A DNA stretch of 64,000 nucleotides from Zygnema circumcarinatum (taxonomy: Eukaryota > Streptophyta > Zygnematophyceae > Zygnematales > Zygnemataceae), in the NCBI GenBank assembly GCA_037447605.1, contig CM074820.1, forward strand, positions 821,274-885,273, read 5' to 3'. Made by a program: the position numbers and the translations under genes. Every line of letters starts with the position of its first letter. The first letter of the stretch is position 1. This document shows positions 26,799 to 39,225 of this stretch, piece by piece. The notes below the pieces were generated by a model, which saw nothing but the letters and a program-made list of their open reading frames with translations, did no database searches and had not been told where the DNA came from.

Positions 26799-27677
26799 GG
26801 CGGAGGGATGGTTCGCCCCCCGGGGAAGCCATGGCTGCAGTGGAGGACGCGCCAGAGCGCGCCACGTAGCGCGCCATTCCGGCCGGTGGGTCCTGTTGGA
26901 GGCACACCGCAAGGGTCATGACCGGCGCGGGGCCCGTGCCCCTCTATGATCCGGCCACGTCATCGTGCCGCACGGTACGGCCTCCACAGGCGAAGCGTAC
27001 GGCAATACTCGCTTGCTTAAGAAGGATCACGTCATATCACGTCACGTTGGGTCATGGCTCTGACGCCCCATTTTTAGTCAAGTGACGTGAGGGGCACGAC
27101 GAGGGGCATATGCCCCGGGCATGCTTCCCTGCCACCGGGGGGGGGGGCATGTGCCCCGGGGCACGGGTCGGGGGGGGACCGTGCCTCCAACACTACCGGT
27201 AGGGCTTCAAATGGTACGATTAAATCGGTCATATCGAACTGAGATATATCTAAACGGAGATATCAATTTTCCTGTATCGAGCGTATCGAGCACCTTACGC
27301 TCGTGGTTTCTAATTTTTGCTCGACTTCACATCTTCCTCATATGCGATCGGTAGTTCCTTCTCTTATCTCGTGGTTTCTTCCTTTTCTGTTCATGGTTCC
27401 CATTTCGCCCATTTTATTGCAACGCTTAGCTGAGCGTCGAAACCAGAACCATCTCATTTCAAAACCAAAAGGAAAATACGTATAAAAAGTTCCAGATTTC
27501 GACGAAGTTCGAACCCAACATCATATTTCCTGCATAACTCTAAAAAACAAGACTCATCTTGTTTCCCCTTCACTGCAAATGAAGGAAGGAAGAACCTAAT
27601 GCCCCGAGACTCAACGATACTCATGTCCTGAGCCTCAAAACTAGAATAGGAATAGAAATTCTACAACTGTCAGAACC
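26799..27677. other. intergenic between two same-strand genes
   Basis: Promoter side of the Nudix gene and 3' flank of the plant F-box gene. It contains GTCACGT words near 27025-27060 and a G-run with GCCCCGGGGCA palindromes at 27105-27180. No ORF with a family signature. Confidence 0.5.
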
Positions 27678-30600
27678 CTAAACCCTGCCCACATTGGCAA
27701 GCATGTCCACAAGGGCCCCATTCGCAACCATGCGCGTGTAGTCCACCACATGGTCCGCATGCCCGGCCGCATATCCAAAATTTCCGCTCTCATAGAGCCA
27801 TAGTCTTCCTTTCATGGGGTGCTCTCCAAGGCCCATTTCCGGGTCCCATACGTCAACAGTCAAATATGCCTCCATGACCTCCTCCTCCTCTCCATACATC
27901 TTCACATCCCCATCCTCAAACTGGAACACCTCCTCCCTACCACCTGGACTCTCTCCCTCTCCCCCTCCTCCTCCTCCTCCCTCCTCCTTACCATCGTCAT
28001 CCTCCGTGCAGCAATCAGCTTCACTAGCAGGACCTTTAGGGTTTCGCTTCCGACCTCGGGAATTAGAGGCCCCTCTATACTCAACATGATTACTGGTGCT
28101 AAGTCCTAAAGCTCCCCTCCCTCTCTCCTCTTCTCTCAATATTAACCCCGACCCATCGCATTCGTCCACTCGCTGTTCGCTGCTACAAGCTCCCGACTCT
28201 CTCCCTCTGTGCTCCACTCTCCCACCCCTTCCGTATCTCTCCAATCCTCCACTATTGTTTCCATGCTTCACACTCCGTGGAGGGGCCAAGTGACGCCTCC
28301 TCTGATAGAAGCTCCTCTCCGATAATGAAAGTGGAGTTGCCTTCCGAGAGCTGATCATGGCCGTCCATTTTACAGATCCGACGGAGTTGCCACTGCTTCC
28401 AACACCCCCTCTATTGTTTCCAATACTCTCTCCGCTTACAGGCCCATTTTTTGCCATTCTCCGACACACAATGCTTCCGGGAGCATCATATGAGACGAGA
28501 ACAAAATCCAAATCGCCATCTTCACCAATACCCTGCAGACACGTGGATGGACGGAAAATACATAGAATCAGAAAGGAAGTTCATAACTAGTTAGAAAGAG
28601 GGTAAACGATTTCCCGAATGTAAGTGCCTTTTGAAAGCTATAGCCAAGTGCTAGTCACCTCATCCCAATCACTGTCAGCCCCTCTCCCTCCCTTCACAAC
28701 ACCTCCCTCCACCTTTCCTCCATTCAACTCTTTCTTCTCTCCCTCTCCCCCGTTACTTCTCACTCATCCAATCCCCCTCCCCCATCCCTTCTTCTCTAAT
28801 GTTTTCCCTTCCTGTCTTAATGTGCTTCATCACCCTCAGCCCATTCCTCTTCAATCACCTCCTTCCTTCCATATGCTCTCTCACCTCCTTCTCCGAACCT
28901 CGCCTCCTCTCTCTCTCGCCCTCCAACTCACTTCCCCCTTTTCCCTCCTGTGCCCCTTCTCTCTCCCTGATCCAGCTGACTTGCCTCTTCCCACCTCCTT
29001 CCTCTTCCATCTCCCTACACCCACTCCCTCCCCTCTTCTCCAGCCATGTAAGCAGTCACTCCACCTTCCAGAGCCCTTGGAAGGGCCGTTCTTCAGTTGG
29101 GCAGACGAGGTCCTCCCGCACCCGCAGGAGATGCTCCGATTCAAAAGGAGGCAATCCCACTCTCCCCTTTGCAGCACTCCGGGAGCGCAACTTCTCTTTT
29201 CGCTTCTGCTTCCTTTGGAAGTTCTCACCTCCAGAAGGTGCCACTCGGGATGCCAGATATGTATACATTTCAAATGGGAGAATACCTGAACGGGGGAGGG
29301 GGGGGAGGAGTGGGAGGGAATTCTAAAAGGAAAATGGAAGGTTGACAATGAAAGATACGAGAAATTAAAGTTTGTTCCTACTCTGTTTAAAAGCGAAGGT
29401 AACATGGAGCCCCATTCTTGAGAAACGTTGAAAATAAATTACTTACTGCTGTTCATAACGTTACCACAAATGCAATCCCTTACAACGAAAACTAGAAATT
29501 ATGCTTTTTGTTCTGCTACAAATTGATAACTGACAAGTGACGCCTTCTCACCGGGAAGGCTATGACTGCCAGCCTCAGCCTCTCCCACATAGGGAGGAGA
29601 ATTCTGAACGGGAGATGTCCGCCATGACTTCATTTGAAAGCCTGCTTGAGAGGTGGGAGGAGACTTCATGAGCTCCGCCAGATGCTCCCCTGAACCGAAT
29701 GAAGCAAGTGCAGCATCCACTGCCACCTGGCATCTTCCTAATGGTCCAGGGGCCTCTCCCACAGCCTCCTCTATCAATATGTGATTTCTGCTCACTACTT
29801 TGAATGAAACAGGAAGGATGCCGGGAGGCAGTTCATCGTCTGGATTCCATTCTGGCAGATCACAGTCTAGCGATCCTGACAATGGAACGGTTTGCCAATT
29901 TCTATCGTTGAAGTTTGCCGTAGTAGGCGACGGAGAGGCATGGAGCTTGCCAGTTGAAGAAGGAGAGAGGAGCTTTGTCGCCTCTATATGAGAGGGAGAT
30001 TCTTCTGCTGTCAGCCATGGCGATAAGGACGAGTACGAGTGTCGACGGAGGAAATTTATGGGAGGAGATGAAGGAGAGAACCCTTCAAAATTTGACCCAT
30101 TCTCTCTCAACCTGTTTATAGTCAAAGTATTTCCGCTTAATCTGCGTTCCAGCACATGCTTGCTATCTCTATCCCTCTCTTCTCGACTCTCTCCAACTTT
30201 AAAATCTCCTCTCCCTCCCCATGTACCATCCCTCCATTCCGTATTAAATTGATAGTTCAGAAAACCTTTCGTAGCTACTCCAACCCTGAGAAAGGGCAAA
30301 CATTTAACACTGTAATCTGCACGTGTGGCAGGTACAACCTTCAAGCCTTCCATGTACGAACTACGCCACTCAAAAATAACCAATGTACCCAAATCTTCAC
30401 GCGAAGTACCCCTCCAAATCCCTAAATGCTGCTCCAAAATCTCCAATGCAGCGTGCAATTTCCGATAAGTTATGACACTTTCTGCCCCTCTTTGGCGCCC
30501 CCTTCCACCCCATTTCTGCACAGCTGTGACCGCCCCCCAGCGGTGTTCACACAGCGGCAGCCAAAGCTTGCTGTCGTCGTTGTAAAGGTCACGGAACCGC

Positions 30601-30830
30601 CGGCTAATGCATGCACACGTGGCAAGCTCTGCAGGTGCCAGGTGGCATAGAATGGCGACAATTAGGTCATCTCCGAGTCCATTCATCAGGCTCTGTTGAC
30701 CGTCGGATTCAGATCCAACGGTGGTCGGTGTGGCGGCCTCCTCGGGCCGTACAATCTGTAAGCTCTCTGCGAGAGAGGCAGAGAGCAGCTTCTCCTCTAA
30801 GCTGCAGAGGGGAGAGGTGAAGGCAGCCAT
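27678..30830 (-). CDS. plant F-box protein of the At3g12350/At5g39450-like group (784 aa, 3 exons)
   Basis: Predicted SCF ubiquitin-ligase substrate adaptor. Exons: 30830-29552, 29285-29065 and 28532-27678; phases 1 and 0; 785 codons with the stop. The F-box is in exon 1, about residues 48-90 (GLGDDLIVAILCHLAPAELA then CACISRRFRDL). It is followed by the group's own signatures: LEQHLGIWRG, TLVIFEWRSSYMEGLKV, GILPFEMYTYLASRVAP (across intron 1) and ERPFQGLWK (end of exon 2). Exon 3 continues as GIGEDGDLDFVLVSYDAPGS and then a long Gly/Glu-rich low-complexity stretch before WLYESGNFGYAAGHADHVVD. The family assignment rests on recalled similarity to those Arabidopsis proteins. An upstream in-frame Met at 30857 is an alternative start. 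Intron 2 is polypyrimidine on +. An additional small exon in intron 2 cannot be excluded. Confidence 0.82.
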
Positions 30831-32067
30831 GGATCTCCCTTCCTCGCCTATCCCCACTACTCCCTGGCCGCCCAGGTCTTTTTCTATTGGCTCTCAAGCT
30901 TAAGTTGTCCCTTACCCTTAGTCACTCTCCAACAGCTCTCACCTTACCCTTACCTCCCTACCGCCCTGTCTCCCAATCTATCTCCCACCCTGCTTCGTTT
31001 TCTCCCCATTCCCCCCCCCTCTCTCTCTCTTTTTCTCTCTCTCTCTCTCTCCCCCTCCTCTCTCTCTCTCCCTCCCTCCCTCCTCTCTCTCTCCCTCCCT
31101 CCTCTCTCTCTCCCTCCCTCCCTCTCTCTGTTTCTCCCTCCCCTCTCTCTCTCTCTCCCTCTCACACACACACACACACACCGCACCCCTTCTCTCGCTC
31201 CTGGAGGTCCTCTCTCTGAGCAGTCCTCTCCTCCTAAAGCCCTCCCTACAAGCCCTCCAACTCTACCGTGGTGCGTGCCCCAACCTCTACCCAGGCCGGA
31301 CCGTGAACCCTAAACCCTAAACCCTTCCTGAGCCCTGAACCTGCTTGCACCTTGACTCGCACGTCAAGGTCAACGCGGCTCCATGTCCGTCGTAACAGTC
31401 GCAGTTCGTTTTTACCGGATATCCGGATCGCGAGAGAATCGTCCAGATTCGGACAGCAAAGATTCCTGTGGTCAGACTTGACTTCCCTTGACTTTCCTCG
31501 ACTCCCCTTGACTCCATTGACCAATAGAGCCGCGGATTCTAACCTCGTCACAGTTTTGACGTCTCAGGACTGCCAGGACTTGAGATCTTTTCGAATCTAT
31601 AAGATTCGAATCTTCAGTAGCGGACATTCTTGTTTGACCCGGAAACCGCACAGGTCGGACCGTTGGTTGGACTAACCATTGGAATGGTTGAAAACCATCC
31701 GTTGGCGAATCAGCCAAACGTTGTCAATAAACATGGTTGCCACCCATTCCCAGTGGGTCCAACCGTTGCTTTCAATGATTGCCAACCATTGCGTCGGACC
31801 GAACCATCAACCAGTGCCGATGCTCGCCAACCATTGGACGGCCATTACCCCATGGCCCGACCCATCCACTACGTCAATACATATTTGTAACACGGAACAC
31901 AGAACGGGATCGAACAAACTTCTGAAACTGCGCACATGGAACGGCCCTCCATGGAGCCGGCAAACCCTAAAACTGCAAAAGAGGGCGAAGAGCTTTGGAA
32001 GGACGCGCTCGCTGGGAGGGCCGGGAAACGCGGAGAAAGCGCCACGTAGCAGGAAGGAGGAGCAGCC
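30831..32067. promoter_or_regulatory. divergent promoter region between the F-box gene (-) and NDUFA2 (+)
   Basis: 1.2 kb with a CT-rich tract and (CA)n at 30960-31190. A plant-type telo-box pair (AACCCTAAACCCTAAACCC) lies at 31303-31324, iterated CTTGACT words at 31480-31520, and a cluster of CCAACCATT/AATGGTTGG words at 31660-31860. A second telo-box (AAACCCTAAAAC) is at 31962, about 100 bp before the NDUFA2 ATG. No gene inside. Confidence 0.6.
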
Positions 32068-33021
32068 ATGTCTTGGAGAGCTCAGCTGTCGCGCAGTCTG
32101 CAGGAGCTGCGGATCCACTTCTGCCAGACCTCGCCTGGCAGCCATGGCGCCAGGTGTGTTCCGCGTCGCCAGGTCGGAACGCAGGGCAGGACAGACAGAA
32201 GGAAGGAGAAAAAAAGAAAATGAATGGATTTAGGGTTTGGCAGTAGTTTATGATTCAGGATTTCAGTTTTTTAGGGTTGTTTTGGAAGAGTCTGGAAGTG
32301 TAGGAACTCCATATAGGTTCAGGAAATTAGGGTTCTGATGCTACTTCATAGATTGCTACAAGCGCGTGAGGGAGAGGTGCGCGAGTGAGAGTGTTGCAGT
32401 GCTGCCACGCGGCAAGAGGAGAGCTAACAATGTGAGGTTCATTCGCTGTCTAGAGTTAGGGTTCGGTTTATAGCTGAAGGCAGCATTGTCTGACTAATCT
32501 AATGAATGTCGTCTACAAACCTAAAACTGACAACCGTTACTCACTCACTTTTCTGGTTTGTGGCGATCAGGGAATTTATTCAGAGGAACTATAAGGACCT
32601 GAAAATGCTTAACCCTAAACTTCCAATTTTGATTCGCGAATGCAGCGGAATTCAGCCAAAGATGTATGCGCGCTACGGTAGGAAAAAAAAAATCCTTAAC
32701 ACACCTTCACTTGTAGTCTCTGGACTGTTTCAGAGCCACTTTCTTTCCAATAATCCTCCTTGACCCAGGCTTCTTTCTTTTTCTCCTTCTTTGGTTGAAT
32801 TGATCTCAAGAAAGCTGCAATTGGAAGGCCCAAGTTAGGGTTCTCATGTTCGGACGATATTTCACGGTTGTTTGGACATGTTTGGGATTCTAATTTGGTG
32901 GGTCTTCAAGGGTGGAACAGACCTTGGCGTAGAGAAAAGTGTGATTCTCGATGGTCTTGGCGAAGCTGACATTTCCGCTAAGTTGGAGGAGCTGCTGAAG
33001 GTGACGCCCACGAGTTCATGA
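32068..33021 (+). CDS. NDUFA2: NADH dehydrogenase (complex I) B8 subunit, NDUFA2 homologue (97 aa, 3 exons)
   Basis: Nuclear-encoded accessory subunit of mitochondrial complex I, with a thioredoxin-like L51/S25/CI-B8 fold. The gene is easy to miss because each exon is about 100 bp. Exons: 32068-32153, 32571-32677 and 32921-33021; phases 2 and 1; 98 codons with the stop. Reading: [79 protein letters not shown], then [16 protein letters not shown]. The [15 protein letters not shown] core is diagnostic. The length matches the family (about 97-99 aa). No cleavable presequence is visible, as expected for this subunit. A telo-box motif AAACCCTAA lies about 100 bp upstream. Confidence 0.93.
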
Positions 33022-34803
33022 TGCCATGGCATGCCACATGATGCCATCGATGCCACATGATGATCTCTCATGGCTCTGAAGGCCTCTCCCATGTGAGAGG
33101 TGTACTGTGAATCACAGTACAGAGAGAGCCCTGCAAGAGGACTTTCTAGCGCGTTACTATTGTTTCATTTGCGTTGAACTTAATATGGGAAGTGGTTGTA
33201 AAACGTAATCACGACCCTCTCTCCTCTCCACACCCTTTCCTCTCCTGTCCCTCTCCCCTTTTTCAGTTCAGCAGCTCGGATATGGATGGTTTAAGATAGG
33301 GATTGTTGTTCACTTAGCAGTGCATTGCATAGGTAGTACGAATCGGTTTCACCATGAGATGGCGCGTTGTAGCATATGCTTTGAATTCATTTGCACTTTC
33401 TTCAGTAAAAGAAGAGGAGGCGACTTGGATGGCATTTTTGCACTACTTGTGAAAGCCATTATCCTCATGCTGTGTATGGCATGCTTGCCCAAATGACGCC
33501 TTGGCAAGAAATGTCCTTTTTTTCTGTCCGCTTTCTCCCCGTTTCCCACCTCTCTCCCCCCCCCCCCTCCGCTCGCTTCCTCTCTGTGAATTGCCCGATG
33601 TTCAAATTCTCTGAATGGAAATGTGGACGTTGCGAGGTGCCAATATTGAACAATGCAAGTTAATCAATAAGACCACCACCACACATTCTGGAGACTCCAA
33701 AAACGTTACCTGCTGCCATTTGACCTTTCTCAACCCCTCCACCAGCTCATCCCTCTCCCTCTCGTCTAACTACCCTGCTCCTTTCCTCCCTTTCCCTCTC
33801 CCTCTCCACCTTCCCGTCCTCTCCCGCCCTTCTCCATCTCCCTCGCCCCCTCCAACTTCCCCTCCACCTTCCTCCTTCCTCTCCCTCTCCCCCACCACTC
33901 ACCCCTCCCCCTCTCCTTTGCCCCCTCCCGCTCTTCCGGCTCTACCGCTCCCTCTCCCTCTCCCCACTCCCACTCCCTATCCCTCTCCCTCTCCCTCCCC
34001 CTCTCCACCTTTCCCTCCCCTCATCTCCCACTCCCTGCGCCTTCCCTTGGCCCTTCTTCCTCCCTCCCCTCTCCCTCACCACCCGCCCCTTTCCCTTTCC
34101 CTTCTCCATCTCCCCCTCCCTCCTCCCACTCCCCCTCACACCCTTCTACCTCTCACTCTCCCCCCACCCTCCCTTCTCCATCTCCCTCTCCCCCTTCACC
34201 GTCTCCTGCCGCTTCCTTCTCCCTCTCCCCCTCACACCTTTCTACCTCCCATTCTTCCCCCCCATCCCTCCTTTCCCCATCTCCCTCCCCCCCTCCACCG
34301 TCTCCTGCCCCTTCTCCCTCTCCCCACCTCTCCACCGTCCCTCCTCTCTTCACTTTCCCTCTCCCTCTCCCACTCCCACTCCCTCTCTATACCTATCTCT
34401 CTCCCTCCGTTCCTGGACAGAACTCCACATGTGAAACATCTCGACGACCGTTCATTTACAAGCGCGGAAACCATTACCGTTTCACATGTGAACGGCGTAA
34501 TTGAACAGCTTCCACCTTATACAGGACTATGTGAACACCTTGATTCAGAGAATGCGCCCTTCAATTGCACACTCACACTCCCTCCGAAGAGAGCCGAGTA
34601 TGAACATGGGCATTCGTACATGACAAGAGTTCCACATTCCTATACTCAGCAGTGGCCCAAATGTATGCCAAGCCCTAAGAATACGTGGAATCCCCTTCAA
34701 TAAATCTAGAGGGAGGGAGATACCAATGAGACTACAAGCCCATAACTTTCATATCTCCCACCCCGAACCACCCATCATCACCATACGCAAGGTTGGAATG
34801 CTG
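33022..34803. repeat. intergenic, dominated by a CT-rich tract (33720-34395)
   Basis: 3' flank of NDUFA2 (+) and 3' flank of cpSRP43 (-). 33015-33090 is an iteration of TGATGCCA/CACATGATG words. 33720-34395 is CCCTCTCC-type polypyrimidine repeated in loose 70-100 bp blocks. The 362-codon ORF at 33615-34703 runs through it and has no family match, so I do not call it. Confidence 0.7.
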
Positions 34804-36232
34804 TCATTTGCCGAGCACCTTTGAAGTCAACGCTTTCTCCTTCTTATCCTCCGCCATCTTCTGTAATCTCTCCTCAATGGAAGCAACTTCCACTCCCTCA
34901 AATTCAGCGATAATTTCCGCAGCAACGTTCTCCTCCGGCTCCCACGTGTCTTCGTCTGAGTCTGCCCACTTCACCAGGTACTCCACTCCCTCCTTCGTCT
35001 CCCTCTTTTGAAGGACCTTCTCAGCAATACCATACTCTAAGCCCTCCTCATAATCGTGTATGAGGTCTGGGCCTATGTTCTCAATAGGCTCCCAGCTGTC
35101 GTCCGATTCGTCACTCCACTTCACAAGGTACTCCACCTTCCCCTCCACCACTCTCTTATCCAGAACCTGTTCCACCTCTACTTCTTCAAAGGTTGCTTCA
35201 TCCAAAAGCTTCACTACCTGGTCGAGAGCGAGGCGCCTTGCAAACTGCAAGAGGGGCAGCAATGTGACAGTCAAGTTCCAGTACTAACTCTCTCCAACTC
35301 GGCCACTCTTTCTTCTCTCCTTTTGGCAAAGAATGAAAATCCTAATACAATTGCAAACCCACAAAAGCTGTACAGGAGGACTTGGACGGTCGAACTCTGG
35401 CTACCAATTAGGTTCCCTCTTTACTCTACATAAAGGGAAATGCATTCAATCTTAACATGACTCTGAAATGATATCCCCAAGTCTGGTTAACAGTAATTGA
35501 CAATACAGAACAGTAATTGTTCCCCACTTGCTCTCTTCCCCCATATAATCAGCATTTCGACAGAAGTGTATTTTTCACTACAAGACCCATCTAATTCATT
35601 GCCAAAGTCGATGATATGCACGCCTCAGGGGTTACGTAAAATATAAAAACAATGAAGCCTCCCTCTCACTTTCACAGCGACTTCGCAAACTCAAAAATGC
35701 CCATTCATCCTACAAATATCCAATCAAGTTTGCTCGACTACTACATGATATGCCTTCAATACATTTGACCGCCCTCAAATTCACTAAACACGAGTGCCTT
35801 CTAAAAAAGGTTTACTTGAAAGCTGTCTCCTCTCATTGCATGAGTTTTTTCATGGCCCTAATTTCCGTTGCTGAACGGTGCACTAGCACAGTAGAATCAG
35901 CATAACCAAAGGTTGAAAAATGGATAATGACCTCATTTGCTATCTTTACGGCTAGAGGGAGACGAATACTATGCAAACAGCCCTTCCAGAGAACCTGGGC
36001 AGAATAAGTTCTAATTTTGACAAGGTGCCTTAAACAAGCCCAAAAGAAATCGGATAGCTCAAGGAATGCAAAAATGAGTCCATCTCATAACTTATACTGA
36101 TACTCATATGAAACTGAAACTCATCTATATATATGAAACTATTTCATATTCGGTTCTTTCTCCCTATCAAGCCATGTACATCCCTTAGCATGTTCAGGAG
36201 TATAATAGAAACTTGCAGCAGTATTATTCCTA

Positions 36233-36265
<33 letters not shown>

Positions 36266-37932
36266 TTGCTCTATGGTTTGCTACCAGTCATTGGCACGCA
36301 CCTGCATAGGATTGTTCTTTGGGGTTCTCTCAAGCAGCTGTTGCGCCAGTTGGAGAGAGCTGCGGCCCTGGCTATCTTCCAAATCAGGGTCAGCCCCCAA
36401 CTCGAGGAGAGCCTTCACTACTGTAGTGTGAACATAGCCGGAAGCAATGTGAAGGGCGGAATAGCCGTCCTTATCCTGCCAGTGGACGTTCGCACCTGCA
36501 GCTGCAAGCAGCTTTACACACTGCATCCAGAAAAAGAAGGCACTACCATCAGAGAGCTCCCCTTGACTCCCATGACAAGGAAGAGTTCGAGGATAATCTT
36601 AAGGTAGGTCAGAGGAAGACATATCATTTGAGTTTGGACTTCGTGAATACTCCATGACTTCATGACTTCTGGACTTCCTGACCCTAACTTCATCTGCTAA
36701 GTAACCGGCCGCAATTTTCTTACTTCTACACAAGGACGAGTACACGTGCTTCTCAGCTCAAACTAACTTTTCAAGCTCTCCTGGAAACAAATCCGAAGGC
36801 AGTTCCCAAGAAAATAGATCGCTAAAGGAAAGCAAGACTCCAGGCAATTGATGAAGCAAGTGGATACATTAACTTGCTGAAGCAACCTAAAGAGTTGAAC
36901 AATGCCTACGTTAGCCGAATAGCAGGGTCTTGATGTCAACGTGTCAATACTCAGAAGCTAAAATTGTTCCAGAACCAAATGGGAAGAAATCTGGTAGCTG
37001 CTCAGCAGAGCCAATTGCATGAAATCAGCATTCATTGCCAAAATTAAGTAGAGCAAACCAGAGATTACAATGACAGGTATGGCAGGAAAATGATAGAGTC
37101 AAACCGTTTCAGCAATTTACAAGACAAGAAACGTAGGCATTCAAAACGCTCCAATGAGGAAGTCAGTAATTCAGCATCTTTTCAATGATAAAGAAGGCAT
37201 ATTCAGCTTTAGATCTGCACAAAAAACATAATCGAAAATCACCTTTTCGGACCCGAGCCCTGCGGCGAAATGCAGGGCAGTGCGCTGATTCTCATCAACA
37301 GCGTCGACGTCCCTCCCCTGCTCAAGAAGCTCCTGCACTTTCTGATCATTTGCTTTTCGAACAGGCGTCCACCATTCATCCTCATATGGAGCCGTAAGGT
37401 CGCGAGCGATGTTCTCCGCAGGCTCCCAGCTGTCAGGATGGTCATCCTTCCATTGGATAAGATATTGAGTCTTCCTATCCACAACTCTACTCCCTATAAT
37501 CTTCTCCACCTCTCCGTAATCCTCCCCTTTCTCAGCCAATCCCGCAGAAGTGACTTCTCCTGCACTTCCATTTGAACTGCCATTCAAACCCCTCTCCTCC
37601 GCTGACTGCCCGCTCTCTTTCCGCTCCTCCTGCACGAGTCCTTCCTGTGCTTGAACACAAACTGAAGTCCTCCGCTGCACTCTCCCTCCTGCAGAGCCTG
37701 CTCCTCGTATTGCTCTCTGAAAGCTTGCAGCCTCCCCGCCTCTGCAGAACAAAGACGCGGCAGCGGAAGAAGCAGTGGACGAAGAATGGTACTCCGCGGC
37801 TTGAACGCCTGTCAGGCTGCAGCTTACAGGCAGAAAGCTGGCAGAGCAGGAAGCCATGGCTCCTGCATGCTCTTCACGACGTGGCGCTCGGAGGCCCAAT
37901 GCTTGGGCAGACGATGCCTGCAGCGCCGCCAT
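34804..37932 (-). CDS. cpSRP43: chloroplast signal recognition particle 43 kDa protein (449 aa, 3 exons)
   Basis: Stromal chaperone and targeting factor that carries light-harvesting chlorophyll proteins to the thylakoid with cpSRP54 and Alb3. Exons: 37932-37243, 36520-36302 and 35244-34804; both introns phase 0; 450 codons with the stop. Domain order is the full canonical one. There is a Ser/Ala/Arg-rich transit peptide (about 1-95). Chromodomain 1 is at 140-180 ([20 protein letters not shown] then DSWEPAENI). Ankyrin repeats are at about 188-320 ([46 protein letters not shown]). Chromodomain 2 is at 324-367 ([17 protein letters not shown]) and chromodomain 3 at 374-417 ([17 protein letters not shown]). 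The aromatic/acidic cage positions of the chromodomains look intact. Start 37932 begins a good transit peptide; an upstream in-frame Met (38058) adds only an Arg/Glu-rich leader. cpSRP43 is the strongest lineage marker in the window (green plastids only). Confidence 0.96.
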
Positions 37933-39225
37933 GGCGAAAGCCCCTTTAAAGTTCAACCTCAACCTCAAACCGCCCTCGTCCCTCTCTCTCTCCCTCCCTC
38001 TCCCTCCTCTCTCTCCCCCCACTGAACTCGCAAGCCCACGTTTTGAACTTAGGCTCAAATGAACCTCGGGGCTATTCTCCGTTGTGACGACCGGCGGTCA
38101 TGGGAAAAATAAGGTCATGACGGCGATCATGACCCGGGGCATGATAAAGGTCATGACCGATCGCCAGTCATGGCCTTCGACTTTCGGCTAGTCATGACCT
38201 TCCAACGCAAATTTGGTGCCCGAATTGTTTTTGTTGTCGAAAGTGGAAGTGGCTTTGATCTCACGATGGCGCTGATGCCATCAAATGTACATGGTCAAAA
38301 TCAGCATCATTGGGAACCACGAGGAACTACCTGAGCACAAAAGTTGTTGCTGTTCATTATTCTTGTTATTTGTTAACGCCAAAAATTGGGTCTCTGGATT
38401 TACGGTTCGAACCTCGGTCAAGTTTTAGTTTGCAAACTGGTTCTTAGTTTGTCAAACCCGTAAGGAAGGTCTCGACCGGGGTCCTGAGTCTCCTGACCTG
38501 CCCATGATCCTTGTCTCACTCTCATGTCCGCGGTAAACCCACAACTGTGGTCTTGTGTTATCCAATAACCGAAGGGCATCGCAGGCTTTTGTACACCTGG
38601 CTTCCCGCCATCGGTAAATACTTCACAGCTCACATTGAGAACAACTTTTTGCAGACTAGTGTGAACAACAGAATAGGGAAAGTGGATCCAGAATCTGCTA
38701 ATTTGGCCTCTATCCAGATTTCACCAATCAGGGGGTAGTTTTCGGGCCAGTCGACCAATGAGAGCGCGGAATCAAAATATCCCTCTGCCGTCCTCGTTGA
38801 CAGTGTGAACACTTACAGGTCAAATGGATCAGATGGACGCTGGTTGCGCATGGAAAGGCTCCCCACGTGTTACGGACTTGTTCAACGGGTATATAAACTT
38901 AGACTGTTACTGGAAATCATGTAAATAGCGCATGGAGTTTAATTTGCGTCTCAAATAAGTTACGTCCGACAGAACTGTTTTTTAGCATGGACTAGATGAC
39001 TCGGGATGTGGGGGCTTTAAAGTTAAGGTTGCAAATTAGGGTTTGCCTTCGAACGCTCTGCTGCTCCTCACATGATTCCAGGCCACGAATTGCATGTCCG
39101 TTGACATGCAGAAAGGCAGGAGACTTGTTTATAACATGTCAGGACGACAAAATTAGGGTTACATGATTGTATATTGAGACAGCTGATCACATATTCAGAA
39201 TTTTTGTGTCATTAAAAATATAGTC
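37933..39225. promoter_or_regulatory. divergent intergenic region between cpSRP43 (-) and the TPR gene (+)
   Basis: 38095-38200 is a dense cluster of GGTCATGAC / GATCATGACC palindromic words, about seven copies. Two overlapping - strand ORFs at 38418-38812 have no recognised family and are not called. 39120-39190 is AT-rich and precedes the TPR gene. No RNA gene seen. Confidence 0.55.

Noticed and set aside
33615-34703. 362-codon + ORF
   Set aside because: Two thirds is CT repeat; the tail has no family signature and no splice context.
38418-38812. Two overlapping - ORFs (60 and 71 codons) that could be joined
   Set aside because: Different frames with no intron between them and no recognised domain; too weak to call a gene or transposon relic.
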